Positions 55,055 through 64,000 of a stretch of 64,000 nt of DNA are shown piece after piece. Every line of letters begins with the position of its first letter. Positions within the stretch are counted from its first letter, which is position 1. Location: contig NC_071392.1 in assembly GCF_022682495.2 (NCBI RefSeq), positions 108,366,896 to 108,430,895 on the forward strand. Direction: 5' to 3'. Position numbers and translations under genes: made by a program. The stretch comes from Desmodus rotundus (lineage: Eukaryota > Chordata > Mammalia > Chiroptera > Phyllostomidae). A model generated the notes under the pieces. It searched no databases, was not told the origin of the DNA, and worked only from the letters and a program-made list of their open reading frames with translations.

Positions 55055-55765
55055 ATTCCTGTTCATTATGTCTCCCTTTACCAAGTTCAGGGTCTCTCTG
55101 GAGACAGTTGGGCCAACAGAGCAGAGACTAAAGAAGTTGTATGTACAATGTTCCGATGACTTAGGTACAAAATGCAGTTGACCGAGGACCTGTTAGTTGT
55201 AAGGGAACCCGGCTCTTCCAAGTGCTCACTCAGCCTCTGGGCTGTGACTCTGGGCATGATGCTCCTGAGTTGCTACTTTCTGTGACCATATGCTTCTCAG
55301 ACCAGAGTTCTAATGTTTGGTAAGGCTTTTCGGATAATAAATGTTTCTTTGCACAAGGCTACACTAAAAACCTCAGATGAGAATTATTTCTAAGGCAATG
55401 GCCCAGGAGCCCACCCAAACTTTTTTACTTTGCATTTGGCTGAAGCATCCAAGATTCTGTTTCTGCTTTGGGGCAAACCAGCGGTTGTGCTTTCAGGCCC
55501 TGCATCCTTTTGAGACAAAGCCAGAAAACCCCAGGAAGCTTGCGTGCTGTCGGATGCTACAGGCCCACACACACAGAGGGAGAACACTGACTTTGCGTAC
55601 CTTTGCATGTCTCATTGCAGTCATAGAGATACAGAGATGTGATAACTATTCTTTAAGGGCAAGAGAGGGAAGGGGATGCACATGTATGGGACCTACTTTA
55701 CACAGGGCACTTGAGATATTTATTTATTCTTCTACTCACTTATTTAAGATGTTAGAATAACTTTG
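55055..55765. other. Unrecognised non-coding sequence
   Basis: No family or gene identified. The 127-codon plus open frame at 55377-55760 has no recognisable domain. Confidence 0.4.
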
Positions 55766-55769
55766 ACTA

Positions 55770-56210
55770 CATTTTTATATAGCAAAGGTATCGCAGAGTC
55801 TTTGTCAAAACAAATCAAGCAATGCAAAAGTGCACAGGGTAAAAAGTGAAAACATTCTTACACCTCTCCTCTATGCACCCTGCCTCACTGAAATTTTAAT
55901 CTCAAGTGGAAGCGACCACTCTTAGTAGACTAGCATGGGTTCTTCTCTTGGCCTTTTTAAGAGCACGTTGCCATAAAAGCAAATTGTTCTGCGATCACTC
56001 CACCCACTATACATACCCTGCTTACTTTTCTATGTGGTTAAATATACAGCTGCCTCACTCCTTTTGCTGACTACATAGCATTCTATTCCATGCAAGTCCT
56101 CACATTTGTTTAGCCATGCCCCATCCATGGTCACAGGTGTCGTTTCCTGCTGGTTATACCTGACACCCTTTGTATGAATATTTGTGCACACTGGAAATAA
56201 TGTTTTGAAC
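55770..56210 (-). mobile_element. Possible old L1-related fragment
   Basis: CTACATAGCATTCTATTCCA, TTTAGCCATGCCCCATCCAT and GGTGTCGTTTCCTGCTGG are reminiscent of reverse old L1 text ('gcatagtattccattg…gttgtttccag'). Divergence is high. Confidence 0.4.
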
Positions 56211-56214
56211 TGGA

Positions 56215-56335
56215 TTTTTCAACAAAAATTTATTGAGCAAAGTATATATTGGGTAAAGAACTAGATGCTATGGATATAGCAGAAACAAACTGTAATTGCT
56301 TTCTGCCTGCATAGTTTGCAATCGAACCCATCATT
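56215..56335 (-). mobile_element. L2 3'-end fragment
   Basis: TTTTCAACAAAAATTTATTG, GAACTAGATGCTATGGATAT and AGCAGAAACAAACTG resemble the reverse L2 terminus. Confidence 0.5.
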
Positions 56336-56379
56336 GCATTTCAGGTGTATGCTCCACCTTGTCCCAAGTCCTGTCCTGC

Positions 56380-56545
56380 CCACTAATGTAGTAATGATTA
56401 CCTCTGATTTATAGATAGAAGTCTATGGCTCAGAGAGGTATACGGACATTATCAAGGCCACCCAGACCCTTTGTTGCATGGCTGGGAAACATTCCCACGT
56501 TTGACTCCAAAACTCCCACGCTGCCCATTACTTTGTCAATGACTA
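56380..56545 (-). mobile_element. MIR SINE fragment
   Basis: CTGATTTATAGATAGAAGTC, TATGGCTCAGAGAGGTATAC and ATTATCAAGGCCACCCAGAC follow reverse MIR. Confidence 0.6.
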
Positions 56546-56739
56546 GCATTCGGTCAGTTCCAAGCACCCAAGGAGGATGTGTCAGACTTGCCGGTCTGGC
56601 ATTGGATCTAAAGCTTTAGAGATCCAGGTGAAGGCAACAGAAGCAAAGAGGGTAGCTCTTGTTGTTTGTAGAACCATGACCCCATAGATCACAGGAGGAG
56701 CAGGGGCACCCCTGGCCCCCACTCTTCGTTTGAAGGTCA

Positions 56740-56975
56740 GCCTTGGAGTTGGGCCTATCAGGTTTGAGTGAGGTCTGCTACTTTGCATTAGAAGAGCCTT
56801 GGGCAAGTCACTTCTCTATCAGACTCAGGCTTCCTCATAAGATGAAAAATATTATTGTTAACCTTCCCGAGTGGTTGTGAGGTTTCAGTGAGTTCACGCA
56901 TATGAATGTTCAGCATAGCTCCTAACTAAGACAGAGCAAGAGCGTAACAAATGTCAGCTATTGTTGTTGCTCTAA
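56740..56975 (+). mobile_element. MIR SINE
   Basis: CCTTGGGCAAGTCACTTCTC, GGCTTCCTCATAAGATGAAA, GTTGTGAGGTTTCAGTGAGT and CATAGCTCCTAACTAAGACA follow forward MIR, with ATTGTTGTTGC at the end. Confidence 0.65.
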
Positions 56976-56979
56976 TTTT

Positions 56980-57779
56980 AATTTTTTTCCTTTTGTAAGT
57001 CTGATTGCCCTCTGGAGTCCCAGCTTGTTCTGTCAATTCTGAGCTAAGCACCTGCTTCCTCACCCCCTCTGCTGTCCTCAGGAGACCTTGGGCCATTCTC
57101 AGTGTGGCCTTAGCTTCTACCATCTTTGTACAATGTGAACTTGATCTGTCCCCGATATAGTCCAGGGGCACAAGGAGGCTCGTAATTGTAAATGGCAGAG
57201 TAGACACAGCTAATAGTTTTCCGAGTAGCCGTTTACGCTCACAGTTTGGGAACTGGGTGTGATTTCTTAGAATAACTCCTTAGAGATTTGTGGCCTCTCC
57301 TGAGGCTGTCATCTAGTTTCCATCTAGTCTTTTCTGTCCTTTCAAGACCCAGCTTTGGAACTTGGCTCTCCGGCCTGGCTCTCTCAGCCAGGCTACACAA
57401 GTGCAGATGGTACTCATCATGCGTGGGCCAGGTTGCCTGGCCCGAACACTCGCCACTGGGCCAGGCCATATCTTCACCAAGCTGGGCTCTCTGCCATGGC
57501 TGGAGAGAGGCCAGCGGGGAGGAGGCAGGGCCTGGGCAGAGCTGGTGTGGGGAATTGCTGCTGGGAACCTGAGGTGGCCTCCAGCTTTCCCCGGCAGGAT
57601 TAGTGACATCAGCCCCTCCCAGGCAGCAGGTTCAGACAGGAGCAGAGGGAGGCCACCGCGCCAGGTCAGAGGGGGCACTGGCAGCCAGGAGAGTGGGCCC
57701 TCCCAGTCAGGGCTCCTCAGGGCCTGCCTGCTCTGGCGTGGCTGTTGGGGAAACCTGTTAGGTAAGCTGTTGTGTGTTT
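56980..57779. other. GC-rich unrecognised sequence with long spurious open frames
   Basis: From about 57340 the DNA is GC-rich. It holds open frames on both strands, including the window's longest (minus, 57313-57975, 220 codons) and a plus frame of 141 codons. Neither shows a known domain, and stop-codon scarcity in GC-rich DNA explains them. Confidence 0.45.
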
Positions 57780-58030
57780 CCCCATAAGGCTGGGTCGTGC
57801 TGTCCAGGCAGGAAAGTGAGGTGAGGGGAGGGAGCTCTTTATTGTCTCTGACATTTACTTGAGAAGCTGCCAAAGGGTGGTTTATGTTTCTTAAACAGAG
57901 ATGTGTTATGATAACGAGGCTGCTTCTGTGGAGGTGATAGCGAGCCCTGCCCGAGGCTGGGCCTCCCTGATGCATCCCTTTACAAAGCCAGCAGGCAGCA
58001 AAGGGAGTAGATAACCAGATTTGGGGGGTA
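57780..58030. promoter_or_regulatory. Candidate cis-regulatory element
   Basis: Contains a near-palindromic GTTATGATAAC at 57905-57915 (GATA-like), AGATAA at 58009-58014 and a FOX-like GTTTATGTTT at 57880-57889 in repeat-free sequence. Inference from motif clustering only. Confidence 0.27.
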
Positions 58031-58204
58031 GCAGGTGTAGCTGCTTAGAGACAGAGTGTATGAGAGGGGACACCCTCAAAACTAGAATTATCTTCTAGAG
58101 GGCAGGCCCCTTGTGGTACAGGCCTTCTCCAGCTAGGTGAGTGTTCTAGGAACCCATCTGTATCAGTGTATCAGCTGGCGTTGTTGTGAGAGGTTGCGTT
58201 CGGC

Positions 58205-58600
58205 TTCAGTGAATTTTTTTTGAAGACTCTTTCAATGTGTTTGTCTATTTCATGATGAGTGATTTACGAGCACACCTGCCCACAGTGCGCTGAGTGTTCA
58301 TCAGTTTTTTTACCAAAAATGGCATGACCCCCACACCCCACCCTCCCTATTTACCAATCTCGCGCCAAATGGCCAGATGAAAAAGTCCTCAAAGGGAAAT
58401 AGTTTGCCGATGTGGGAGAAGTGAGACAAAAAATGGCAGAAGCACTGAAAGACATCAAAATCAATGAATTCAAAACTGTTTTGAGCAGTGGAAAAACAAC
58501 AGGCATATTGCATCAAATGGAGAGTACTTTGAAGAAGGCTGAAGTTTAAACATGTAAGAATAAATACAGTTTTTTATAAATAAATTCTGGTTTTTGGGGG
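58205..58600 (+). mobile_element. Mariner transposase 3' fragment
   Basis: Across shifted frames it encodes the C-terminal part of a mariner transposase: NGMTPTPHPPY near the third catalytic aspartate region, then FEQWKNN and SNGEYFEE, followed by the typical TAAACATGTAAGAATAAATA end and TTCTGGTTTTTGGGGG. The N-terminal two thirds and left inverted repeat are absent. A deletion and frameshifts lie after the HPPY motif. Non-functional remnant. Confidence 0.82.
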
Positions 58601-58611
58601 GCGTCCCCTCT

Positions 58612-58690
58612 CACACGGCCTTGGGTGAGTCAATCACCTCCCTGAACTCCATTCTCCTCATCAGTGGGATGGCGATCATGGGCGGCCCCT
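58612..58690 (+). mobile_element. MIR SINE fragment
   Basis: CCTTGGGTGAGTCAATCACC, TCCCTGAACTCCATTCTCCT and CATCAGTGGGATGG resemble the forward MIR core. Confidence 0.5.
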
Positions 58691-58714
58691 GTCAGCACTC
58701 CTTAGCAAGTGTTC

Positions 58715-58945
58715 CTTGGCTACGTTCTTCCACTGCACCACTCCAGGTATTTCACAAGTACGATCTCACTTAATCCTATAACGGCTGCACGATGTAGATA
58801 CTATCGTTACCCTTGTTTTATAGATGAGACATAGAAAGACCAAACGCTTCAGCCAGTGTCTCACAGCAAAGCCGGCAGAGCTGAGATGTGACCCCAAGCC
58901 AACTGGCTGCACTGTCTCCAATCTTAACTACTAGTCCATGCTTCC
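58715..58945 (-). mobile_element. MIR SINE
   Basis: CTCACTTAATCCTATAACGG, TGTTTTATAGATGAGACATA, CAGTGTCTCACAGCAAAGCC and GGCTGCACTGTCTCCAATCT are reverse MIR in order. Confidence 0.72.
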
Positions 58946-58949
58946 CAGA

Positions 58950-60125
58950 ACCTGCTTGGGACCCTGGTCTTCTCCCTCCAAGTATGTCCCTTGATTTTGA
59001 AATAGCACTTTTGTCCATGTGACCGTCTGATAAATGCCCATTCTTTTCCTGGATTCTGAGTTATCCACCTCGGTTTTTGCTCACCATCCTCTCCTAGCCA
59101 CCTAGCTCTGGACCCAATGAGAAACTTGCCTGCAGTGCATGTGTGAGAGGCTGCTGGGAGGATCGAGCAAGACAAACAACCTAAAATGACAAGTGGTTCC
59201 CTCTGAAATCACCCAGCGCTGCTCTGAGCTCACCCTAGGCACTTGGGGGAACGTTTACACCTGGAACAGACTCACTGTGGGTACTTGAGAGGGAAGGTCC
59301 TCAAAGTAGTCACTGCTGAACCTTGAACACTGACCTAGATCTTTGCTTTTTGCCTTGGGGAGGAGCACGCCCCTCACTCTGTTCAGCAACCCAAATCCTG
59401 TCTTCAGCCTCTGCTTCCGCCTAATAGGAAACATCTCCCAGGGCCAAGTGGTTAAATGCCCTCAAGGAACGGGGAGGCACGAACCTGGCTTCCAGGTTTC
59501 ACATTCTCCCCTCTCCTCTCTGCAGCCTCTGTGCTTGGGGAGCCTGATGGAATGAGAAGACTCCAGGGCCATCCTTAGATGGACACTCTCTACAGCCTGT
59601 TCACACCCTTTCCCCACTCCTGTAGCCATCAACAGAGGAAACACATGTGTGTGTATCTGTGCAAGGAGGTAGCGAGCATTCTAACTTGATGAATCCCATG
59701 GTTGTGGGACATCTGATGTCTTCAAAAAGTTCACGAAAGTTAGCTATAGTAGTTCCCTCATCCATCATGCTCACCCTGAGCCCCTAGCTCATGTTCCTGA
59801 GCACACTGAACCCCAGCCCTGGATGTGGCTAGGTTAGCTGGGGCGGTGGGGAGGGTGCCTTATAATTACACGGCCACGTTACCAGTCTGTCAGGCACTCA
59901 GACAGGCTGAATGAATGCATAGATCTAATTGATCTCTAAGTTGGAATAGATATGTGTTTAGATAACATCAGAAAAAGAAAAATCTGCCAGGATATTGTAT
60001 TTACATGTGTTTAATTCCTATTAACACAGAGAACGTTGCAGGGACAGGTTTGGAACAACAGGCTGTAGTAGCAGCACCATGTAATGCATTAAACGACTTC
60101 GGTTTCTTTGTCCAAAGTGAAACCC
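58950..60125. other. Unrecognised non-coding sequence
   Basis: Nearly 1.2 kb without identified family or gene. Confidence 0.35.
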
Positions 60126-60129
60126 AGTC

Positions 60130-60205
60130 AATCAGAAAGTCAACACGAATTTACTGAGAGCCTCCTATAGGCCAGGTCCTGTTCTGGGACTAGGGAGGTC
60201 CTTCA
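60130..60205 (-). mobile_element. L2 3'-end fragment
   Basis: CACGAATTTACTGAGAGCCT, CCTATAGGCCAGGTCCTGTT and CTGGGACTAGG follow the reverse L2 terminus. Confidence 0.5.
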
Positions 60206-60209
60206 TTCA

Positions 60210-60519
60210 GGCTCAATTGCCCTCATCCTCCATTCTGTATCTGGAGTGATAATAAAGCCAGAGACAAAAAAAAAATGTGTTAGTACAGAAAAGGAGTTTT
60301 TCCCCCTCAGTGAGTGTTTTAATTACCTGTTTGAAAAGTTCACCAGGGCCAAGTTGGTTGTTTAAGACAGAAAGTTACCTTACTTTGCGGCAAGGTAGTT
60401 CTTGGCATTTGTGGCTGAGGTCTCTATTTTTTTAAGGAGGTGTCCTCATTTGCTAAAGACAATTTCTTGGCTCAGACAAACCAACTCAACCGTCACCTGC
60501 CTTCCTTGACAGGACTGCT
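60210..60519. other. Unrecognised non-coding sequence
   Basis: An A tract lies near 60267-60275. Nothing else recognised. Confidence 0.4.
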
Positions 60520-60805
60520 GCTTCCCAATATCGCCACACCTAGGGTGTGTGCGGGGGCCTCGGTCTGCAGCACGAATATCTTCATCCATTCAGGGTGAGG
60601 TGGTGGCAGCTTCTGCTACACTCCCCACAGGTGGCTTGGCTCTTACTCAATCTTCTTTTGATTCCCCTGGGAAGTCTTCGGGAATTCCGAGAGTTGCTCA
60701 GGGCTGCGCGTCTTCTTGATGTGGGGCGCGTGAGACTCAGAGTGTCTGGGGCTGACCTGTCAACACGAGGCTCTGATGTTGTCCATACAAGTGGTACGTA
60801 AATCT
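60520..60805. other. Local CpG-rich patch of unknown nature
   Basis: About a dozen CpG sites in under 300 bp (for example GGCTGCGCGTCTTCTTGATG and GGGGCGCGTGAGACTC) against a CpG-poor background. A plus open frame (60547-60801, 84 codons) crosses it without a recognisable domain. It could be an old repeat, a small hypomethylated regulatory site, or chance. Confidence 0.4.
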
Positions 60806-61820
60806 GCGTGATTGAATTTATAACCTAGTAAGACTTTTTTATGCAAATACTATTTCGAAAAAGAAAACCAAATGTTAGATTATATTGATTCAGGAATAGA
60901 GGCATTATTCTATAAAGGGGGAAGGTGGGAAGTCTCGCCTTGTGGATGAATCGAATGCGCCCTTGCTGTCTTGTGTCACTTTGTCTCTGAATGGCTACAG
61001 AGTATGGGTGTTTATGTGTGAATGTGCGCGCGCACACACACACACACACACTTCCTCTTCTTCCTGGTCTCTTTGGACATCTCTCTGTTTTCTCTTGAAA
61101 AGTAGTTCTGGGTCTGCATCCAACTGTCTGGCTCTTGATCCTTTTAGAGCTATCAGTGATCACATGCCCTGTTTGTTTAACAGGAGCCCTTATCTTTTAA
61201 CTTCAGTGTGCCTCAAACCAGGGTTTGTAGTTTCTGAGTCTCATCCAGGTACCTGTCCTTGACCTGTCTTTGTTCTGTTTCCCACCTGAGCTATCATTTT
61301 AGCCCATGACCTTCAGCTATAAGGTATGCTCCCCAAGCCCTCAAAGGCACACAGGGGCCACTAGAAGATGCTTCTCCTCCCTTGTCATAGTCAAGTTCAA
61401 GGTGGAATGAAGGTGTGCAGTGCATACCAATGATTGTTCCAGGTGTTCTTACCAAGCCAGGTTGAAGGAATGTAGTTCTCACTAGCAAAAGGCTACGGGC
61501 TCAGTGGTGACTCATGCTCATACCAGCCAAAGGTGTGGCCAAGAAAGTCTCCTCTGGAGGCCTAAATCATCATGCCAGATGACCACCCAGGTTCTATGGA
61601 AGGAGCAAAAGGTGGGAAGAAGCGGTGGGGAGAAGTAGATGGGATGGAGCCACATTCTGGGCCCTGGGCCATACGCAAGGCACTTTGAGGGATGTTTACA
61701 TGCCAAATAGCACTTTAACCAGGATTCTTGGATTTCAGGTTGGCTCTAAAAACTATCCTGAACCCCAGTTGGTGGAGAAACAGCATGGGCAGCCTATGCA
61801 ATAATATTACATAACATTCC
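60806..61820. other. Unrecognised sequence with a CA microsatellite
   Basis: A GC/CA alternating purine-pyrimidine run at 61026-61051 (GCGCGCGCACACACAC…) could adopt Z-DNA. The rest, about 1 kb, is unrecognised. Confidence 0.45.
61026..61051. repeat. (GC)n(CA)n microsatellite
   Basis: Alternating run, GCGCGCGC followed by about nine CA units. Confidence 0.95.
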
Positions 61821-61824
61821 CGAT

Positions 61825-62068
61825 AATAACCATTACATTAATTAACACTAACCATTTGCCTGGCAGTGTGCTATGCAGATTGGTTCATTTAACACATTCA
61901 TCAACTCAATGTGATAAATTAGTATTCCCATTTTACAGATGTGGAAACTAAGGTACAGATAAGTTAAACAACTTGTTCAGAGTTCCAAAGCTGGTGAAGG
62001 ATAAAACTGGCATTTGGACCTAGGCAGCCTGACTCCAGAGCCTGTGTTTGACCACAATACCAGAGCGC
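61825..62068 (-). mobile_element. MIR SINE, near full length
   Basis: CATTTGCCTGGCAGTGTGCT, CCATTTTACAGATGTGGAAA, GGTACAGATAAGTTAAACAA, TGGACCTAGGCAGCCTGACT and CCAGAGCCTGTGTTTGACCA cover almost the entire reverse MIR. Confidence 0.82.
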
Positions 62069-62071
62069 TCA

Positions 62072-62281
62072 CCGGGGTTTACACACTTGTTGTGTAAAGG
62101 GCCAAATAGTAAATATTTTTGTCATGTGGTCTATGTGACTCCTCAGCCCTACTTTTGTAGCATGACAACATTCATAGACAATGTATAAAGTAACAAAGTA
62201 GTTGTGTTCCAATAAAGCTTTATTTATAAAAACAAGCCATGGGCTAGATTTGACCCCAAGGCCACAGATTGCTGATCCCTG
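62072..62281. mobile_element. hAT-type non-autonomous transposon (GGCAAACTTT family, copy 2)
   Basis: TTGTGTAAAGGGCCAAATAG, TAAATATTTTTGTCATGTGG, ATAGACAATGTATAAAGTAA, TGTGTTCCAATAAAGCTTTA and GATTGCTGATCCCTG match copy 1 at 30508-30731 in the same orientation. It abuts the preceding MIR. Confidence 0.78.
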
Positions 62282-62319
62282 ACATAAACCAAAGAGGAAA
62301 CTGAAGTTTCAGATTCAAT

Positions 62320-62500
62320 AAATTTTCATGGGAACAATTATTATGTGTCAGGTATTCTGAGGAACTTTTTTTTATTGAATCCTTCAAAAACTGTGAAGTT
62401 GAAAAAGAACTCCCAATTTACAAATGTGAAAACTGACATTTGGTGAAGTCAACTTTCCTTGAGACATACAGCTAGTAAATGGCCAAAGAGAACTGAACGT
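62320..62500 (-). mobile_element. MIR SINE fragment
   Basis: ATTATTATGTGTCAGGTATT, CCCAATTTACAAATGTGAAA, ACTGACATTTGGTGAAGTCA and CATACAGCTAGTAAATGGCC follow reverse MIR. Confidence 0.7.
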
Positions 62501-62504
62501 AACT

Positions 62505-63225
62505 CATCGTAACTCATGTTCCTTTGTCCTTTTTCTCTGTAGGTTGTCCAAAGAGACCGAAGCCCCATAAATGATCAAGCCTCCAGAAGCTATATTGCTG
62601 CCTTTTTCTATTTCAGGGAAGTATGACTGTGTCATAACTTGGCCAGGACTAGCCAGCTGCAAGGCATGCTGGGACCTTAGAAGTGTGCAATGTCTGGACA
62701 AAGAGGAGTGGCTGGGATGAAAATAGAGGAAACTCACCCAGCTGGAAAGCTGGCGATTGGTGGAGGGAGGAGTGCCAGTTGTTCAAAGGGATGTGGAGAA
62801 TGCTGACAGGCTTCAGGTTAGTCTCATCTCTGCAAGTGAGGGTGTGGGCAGAGTTGACCAGAAATCTCCAGGCCAAAATTATACTGGGGTGGCACCCAGG
62901 TTTGAAGCAGGAGCCTGATTTGAGGCTCTGGGGAGGGGGAAAGTGGAAGGGGTTGGCCACCACTGGAGAGGGTTGGTTCTCAGGAATGAGTTCAAGGCAC
63001 AGAAAGCAGTCCCAGTGAGAAACAGGAATCCTAAATGGAACACAGTCATATAACCCGGGCAGAGGTACCACCTCACCTCCCACTTCAGTTTATCAGTCAT
63101 CTCCCCACAGAGCCCTTTTGCTGCAAACTCTAAGTAGAGAGACCTGCTCTTCCGTATCTCTGTGCTGCCTTTCTCTTTCCTCAGATACACTCTCGCTTCC
63201 AGGTCATTGCACTTGCCATTCCCTC
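62505..63225. other. Unrecognised non-coding sequence
   Basis: About 700 bp with no identified family. Opposed open frames (111 plus, 144 minus codons) overlap and have no known domain. Confidence 0.4.
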
Positions 63226-63229
63226 TATC

Positions 63230-63360
63230 TCATTCCTTGAGTGCTGTCTAGAAGATCTATAATGTTAGGAAACATGTAATTTTGTCAATGTGTCCACAGT
63301 GTTTAGAATAGTCTGGGACATTGTAGGTACTCACTCTCTGTTGAATTAATGGGTTAATTT
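63230..63360 (+). mobile_element. L2 3' end, first of three
   Basis: TTTAGAATAGTCTGGGACAT, TGTAGGTACTCACTCTCTGT and TGAATTAATGGGTT follow the L2 terminus. Confidence 0.6.
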
Positions 63361-63394
63361 ATTACAAGTTGTAATTATGTATTTCATCATTTAT

Positions 63395-63530
63395 TATTCA
63401 TCTCTCTCACTAGACTATAAGCTCTGTGAGAGAGAAAACTAAGTTTGTGCTTTTATTACTGCATCCTTAGGGCCTAGAATATATTAGGTGCTCAATAAAT
63501 ACTTACTGAGTAAAAGAGTGAGTGAGAATT
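63395..63530 (+). mobile_element. L2 3' end, second of three
   Basis: CACTAGACTATAAGCTCTGT, GCATCCTTAGGGCCTAGAAT and TAGGTGCTCAATAAATACTT match the L2 terminus well. Confidence 0.8.
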
Positions 63531-63639
63531 AGGAGCAGATGTGGCTCCTAACTGAGAGAAGAAGCTCAAGAACATGTATATCTCATTATCCTAGCCCTTA
63601 TCAAGTTGTATTGTATTTATTCCAATTATTTGCTAAGGA

Positions 63640-63770
63640 TTCTATCTTTCCCACTAATTTAAAAATCCTTTAATGGTCACAGGTTGTGTCTTATTCATCT
63701 CTGAACTCAAGATCCCTAACATGAACTGGCACTTAGTAGGTGATGATTAATTACCTGCCAGGTGGATAAA
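63640..63770 (+). mobile_element. L2 3' end, third of three
   Basis: CAGGTTGTGTCTTATTCATC, TCTGAACTCAAGATCCCTAA and CTGGCACTTAGTAGGTGATG follow the L2 terminus. Confidence 0.65.
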
Positions 63771-63774
63771 AGCA

Positions 63775-64000
63775 TAGCAAAATAGCAAAAGCCAGGTCCA
63801 AGAGTGTAAATTTGAGATCCCACTTCCTGGTGAGGCTGAGCCTGCCTAGTTTGGGACTGACACAGGGGAGGCAAGGCTATATTTGCAAGTGGTGAGTCTC
63901 AGAGATACTATCTGGGAAGGGGTGAGAGAATAAGACACAGAACACTCTCGGAGGATGGGGTTCTAGGTGAGGCTGGTCTGGAATGGGTGGCAAGTTCAGC
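63775..64000. other. Unrecognised non-coding sequence
   Basis: Nothing recognised up to the window edge. Confidence 0.4.

Noticed and set aside
56980..57780. CpG island promoter
   Set aside because: The interval is GC-rich but has too few CpGs, and no transcript structure can be seen.
57313..57975. Longest open frame in the window (220 codons, minus strand) as a gene
   Set aside because: It lies in GC-rich DNA where stops are scarce, overlaps long frames on the other strand, and has no recognisable domain. I see no splice-site or promoter context.
1..64000. CRISPR array, prokaryotic operon or phage content
   Set aside because: No regularly spaced repeats and no dense coding. The repeat content is typical of mammalian nuclear DNA.

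Overview
The window is non-coding mammalian nuclear DNA, most likely from a bat. The main evidence is six copies of a tRNA-derived SINE of the chiropteran Ves type. It has a conserved head (GTGGCTCAGTGG in sense orientation), a tRNA-like B-box (GGTTTGATTCCCGG or variants), a pyrimidine-rich tail and target-site duplications. Two L1 3' ends have the 3'-UTR layout typical of bat L1. Ves SINEs are best known from yangochiropteran bats, so a microbat is likely; genus and species cannot be read from the sequence.

No protein-coding gene, tRNA, rRNA or CRISPR array is supported. The longest open frame is 220 codons, on the minus strand at 57313-57975. It lies in GC-rich sequence and encodes nothing I recognise. 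The other open frames are short, overlap one another on both strands or run through transposon fragments. The window is best read as intergenic or deep intronic DNA.

Most recognisable content is an old mammalian repeat layer. It contains many MIR and L2 fragments, MaLR/MLT1-type LTRs (10524-10955, 29045-29490), less certain LTR-like pieces (631-960, 33744-34330, 39794-40168) and hAT-type elements (MER20-like, MER5A-like and two copies of one 'GGCAAACTTT' family). It also contains old L1 pieces, including a 3.3-kb minus-strand ORF2-region fragment at 46935-50210. Over this lies a younger layer: Ves SINEs at 19540, 20253, 25264, 31965, 48278 and 54117; L1 3' ends at 11949 and 43990; and a deleted mariner with TA duplications at 24178-24731. 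Nesting shows relative ages: a Ves sits in L1, a hAT element in L2, and an LTR-like element in MIR.

Between repeats are intervals with no recognised family. Six of them (18600-18905, 29880-30330, 32725-33190, 42590-43300, 50990-51400, 57780-58030) have clustered transcription-factor-like motifs and few repeats. They are offered as candidate cis-regulatory elements, an inference that needs cross-species alignment. The most unusual local structures are a perfect 30-bp inverted repeat with a 5-bp loop (1780-1844) and a small palindromic MITE-like unit just upstream (1448-1552).
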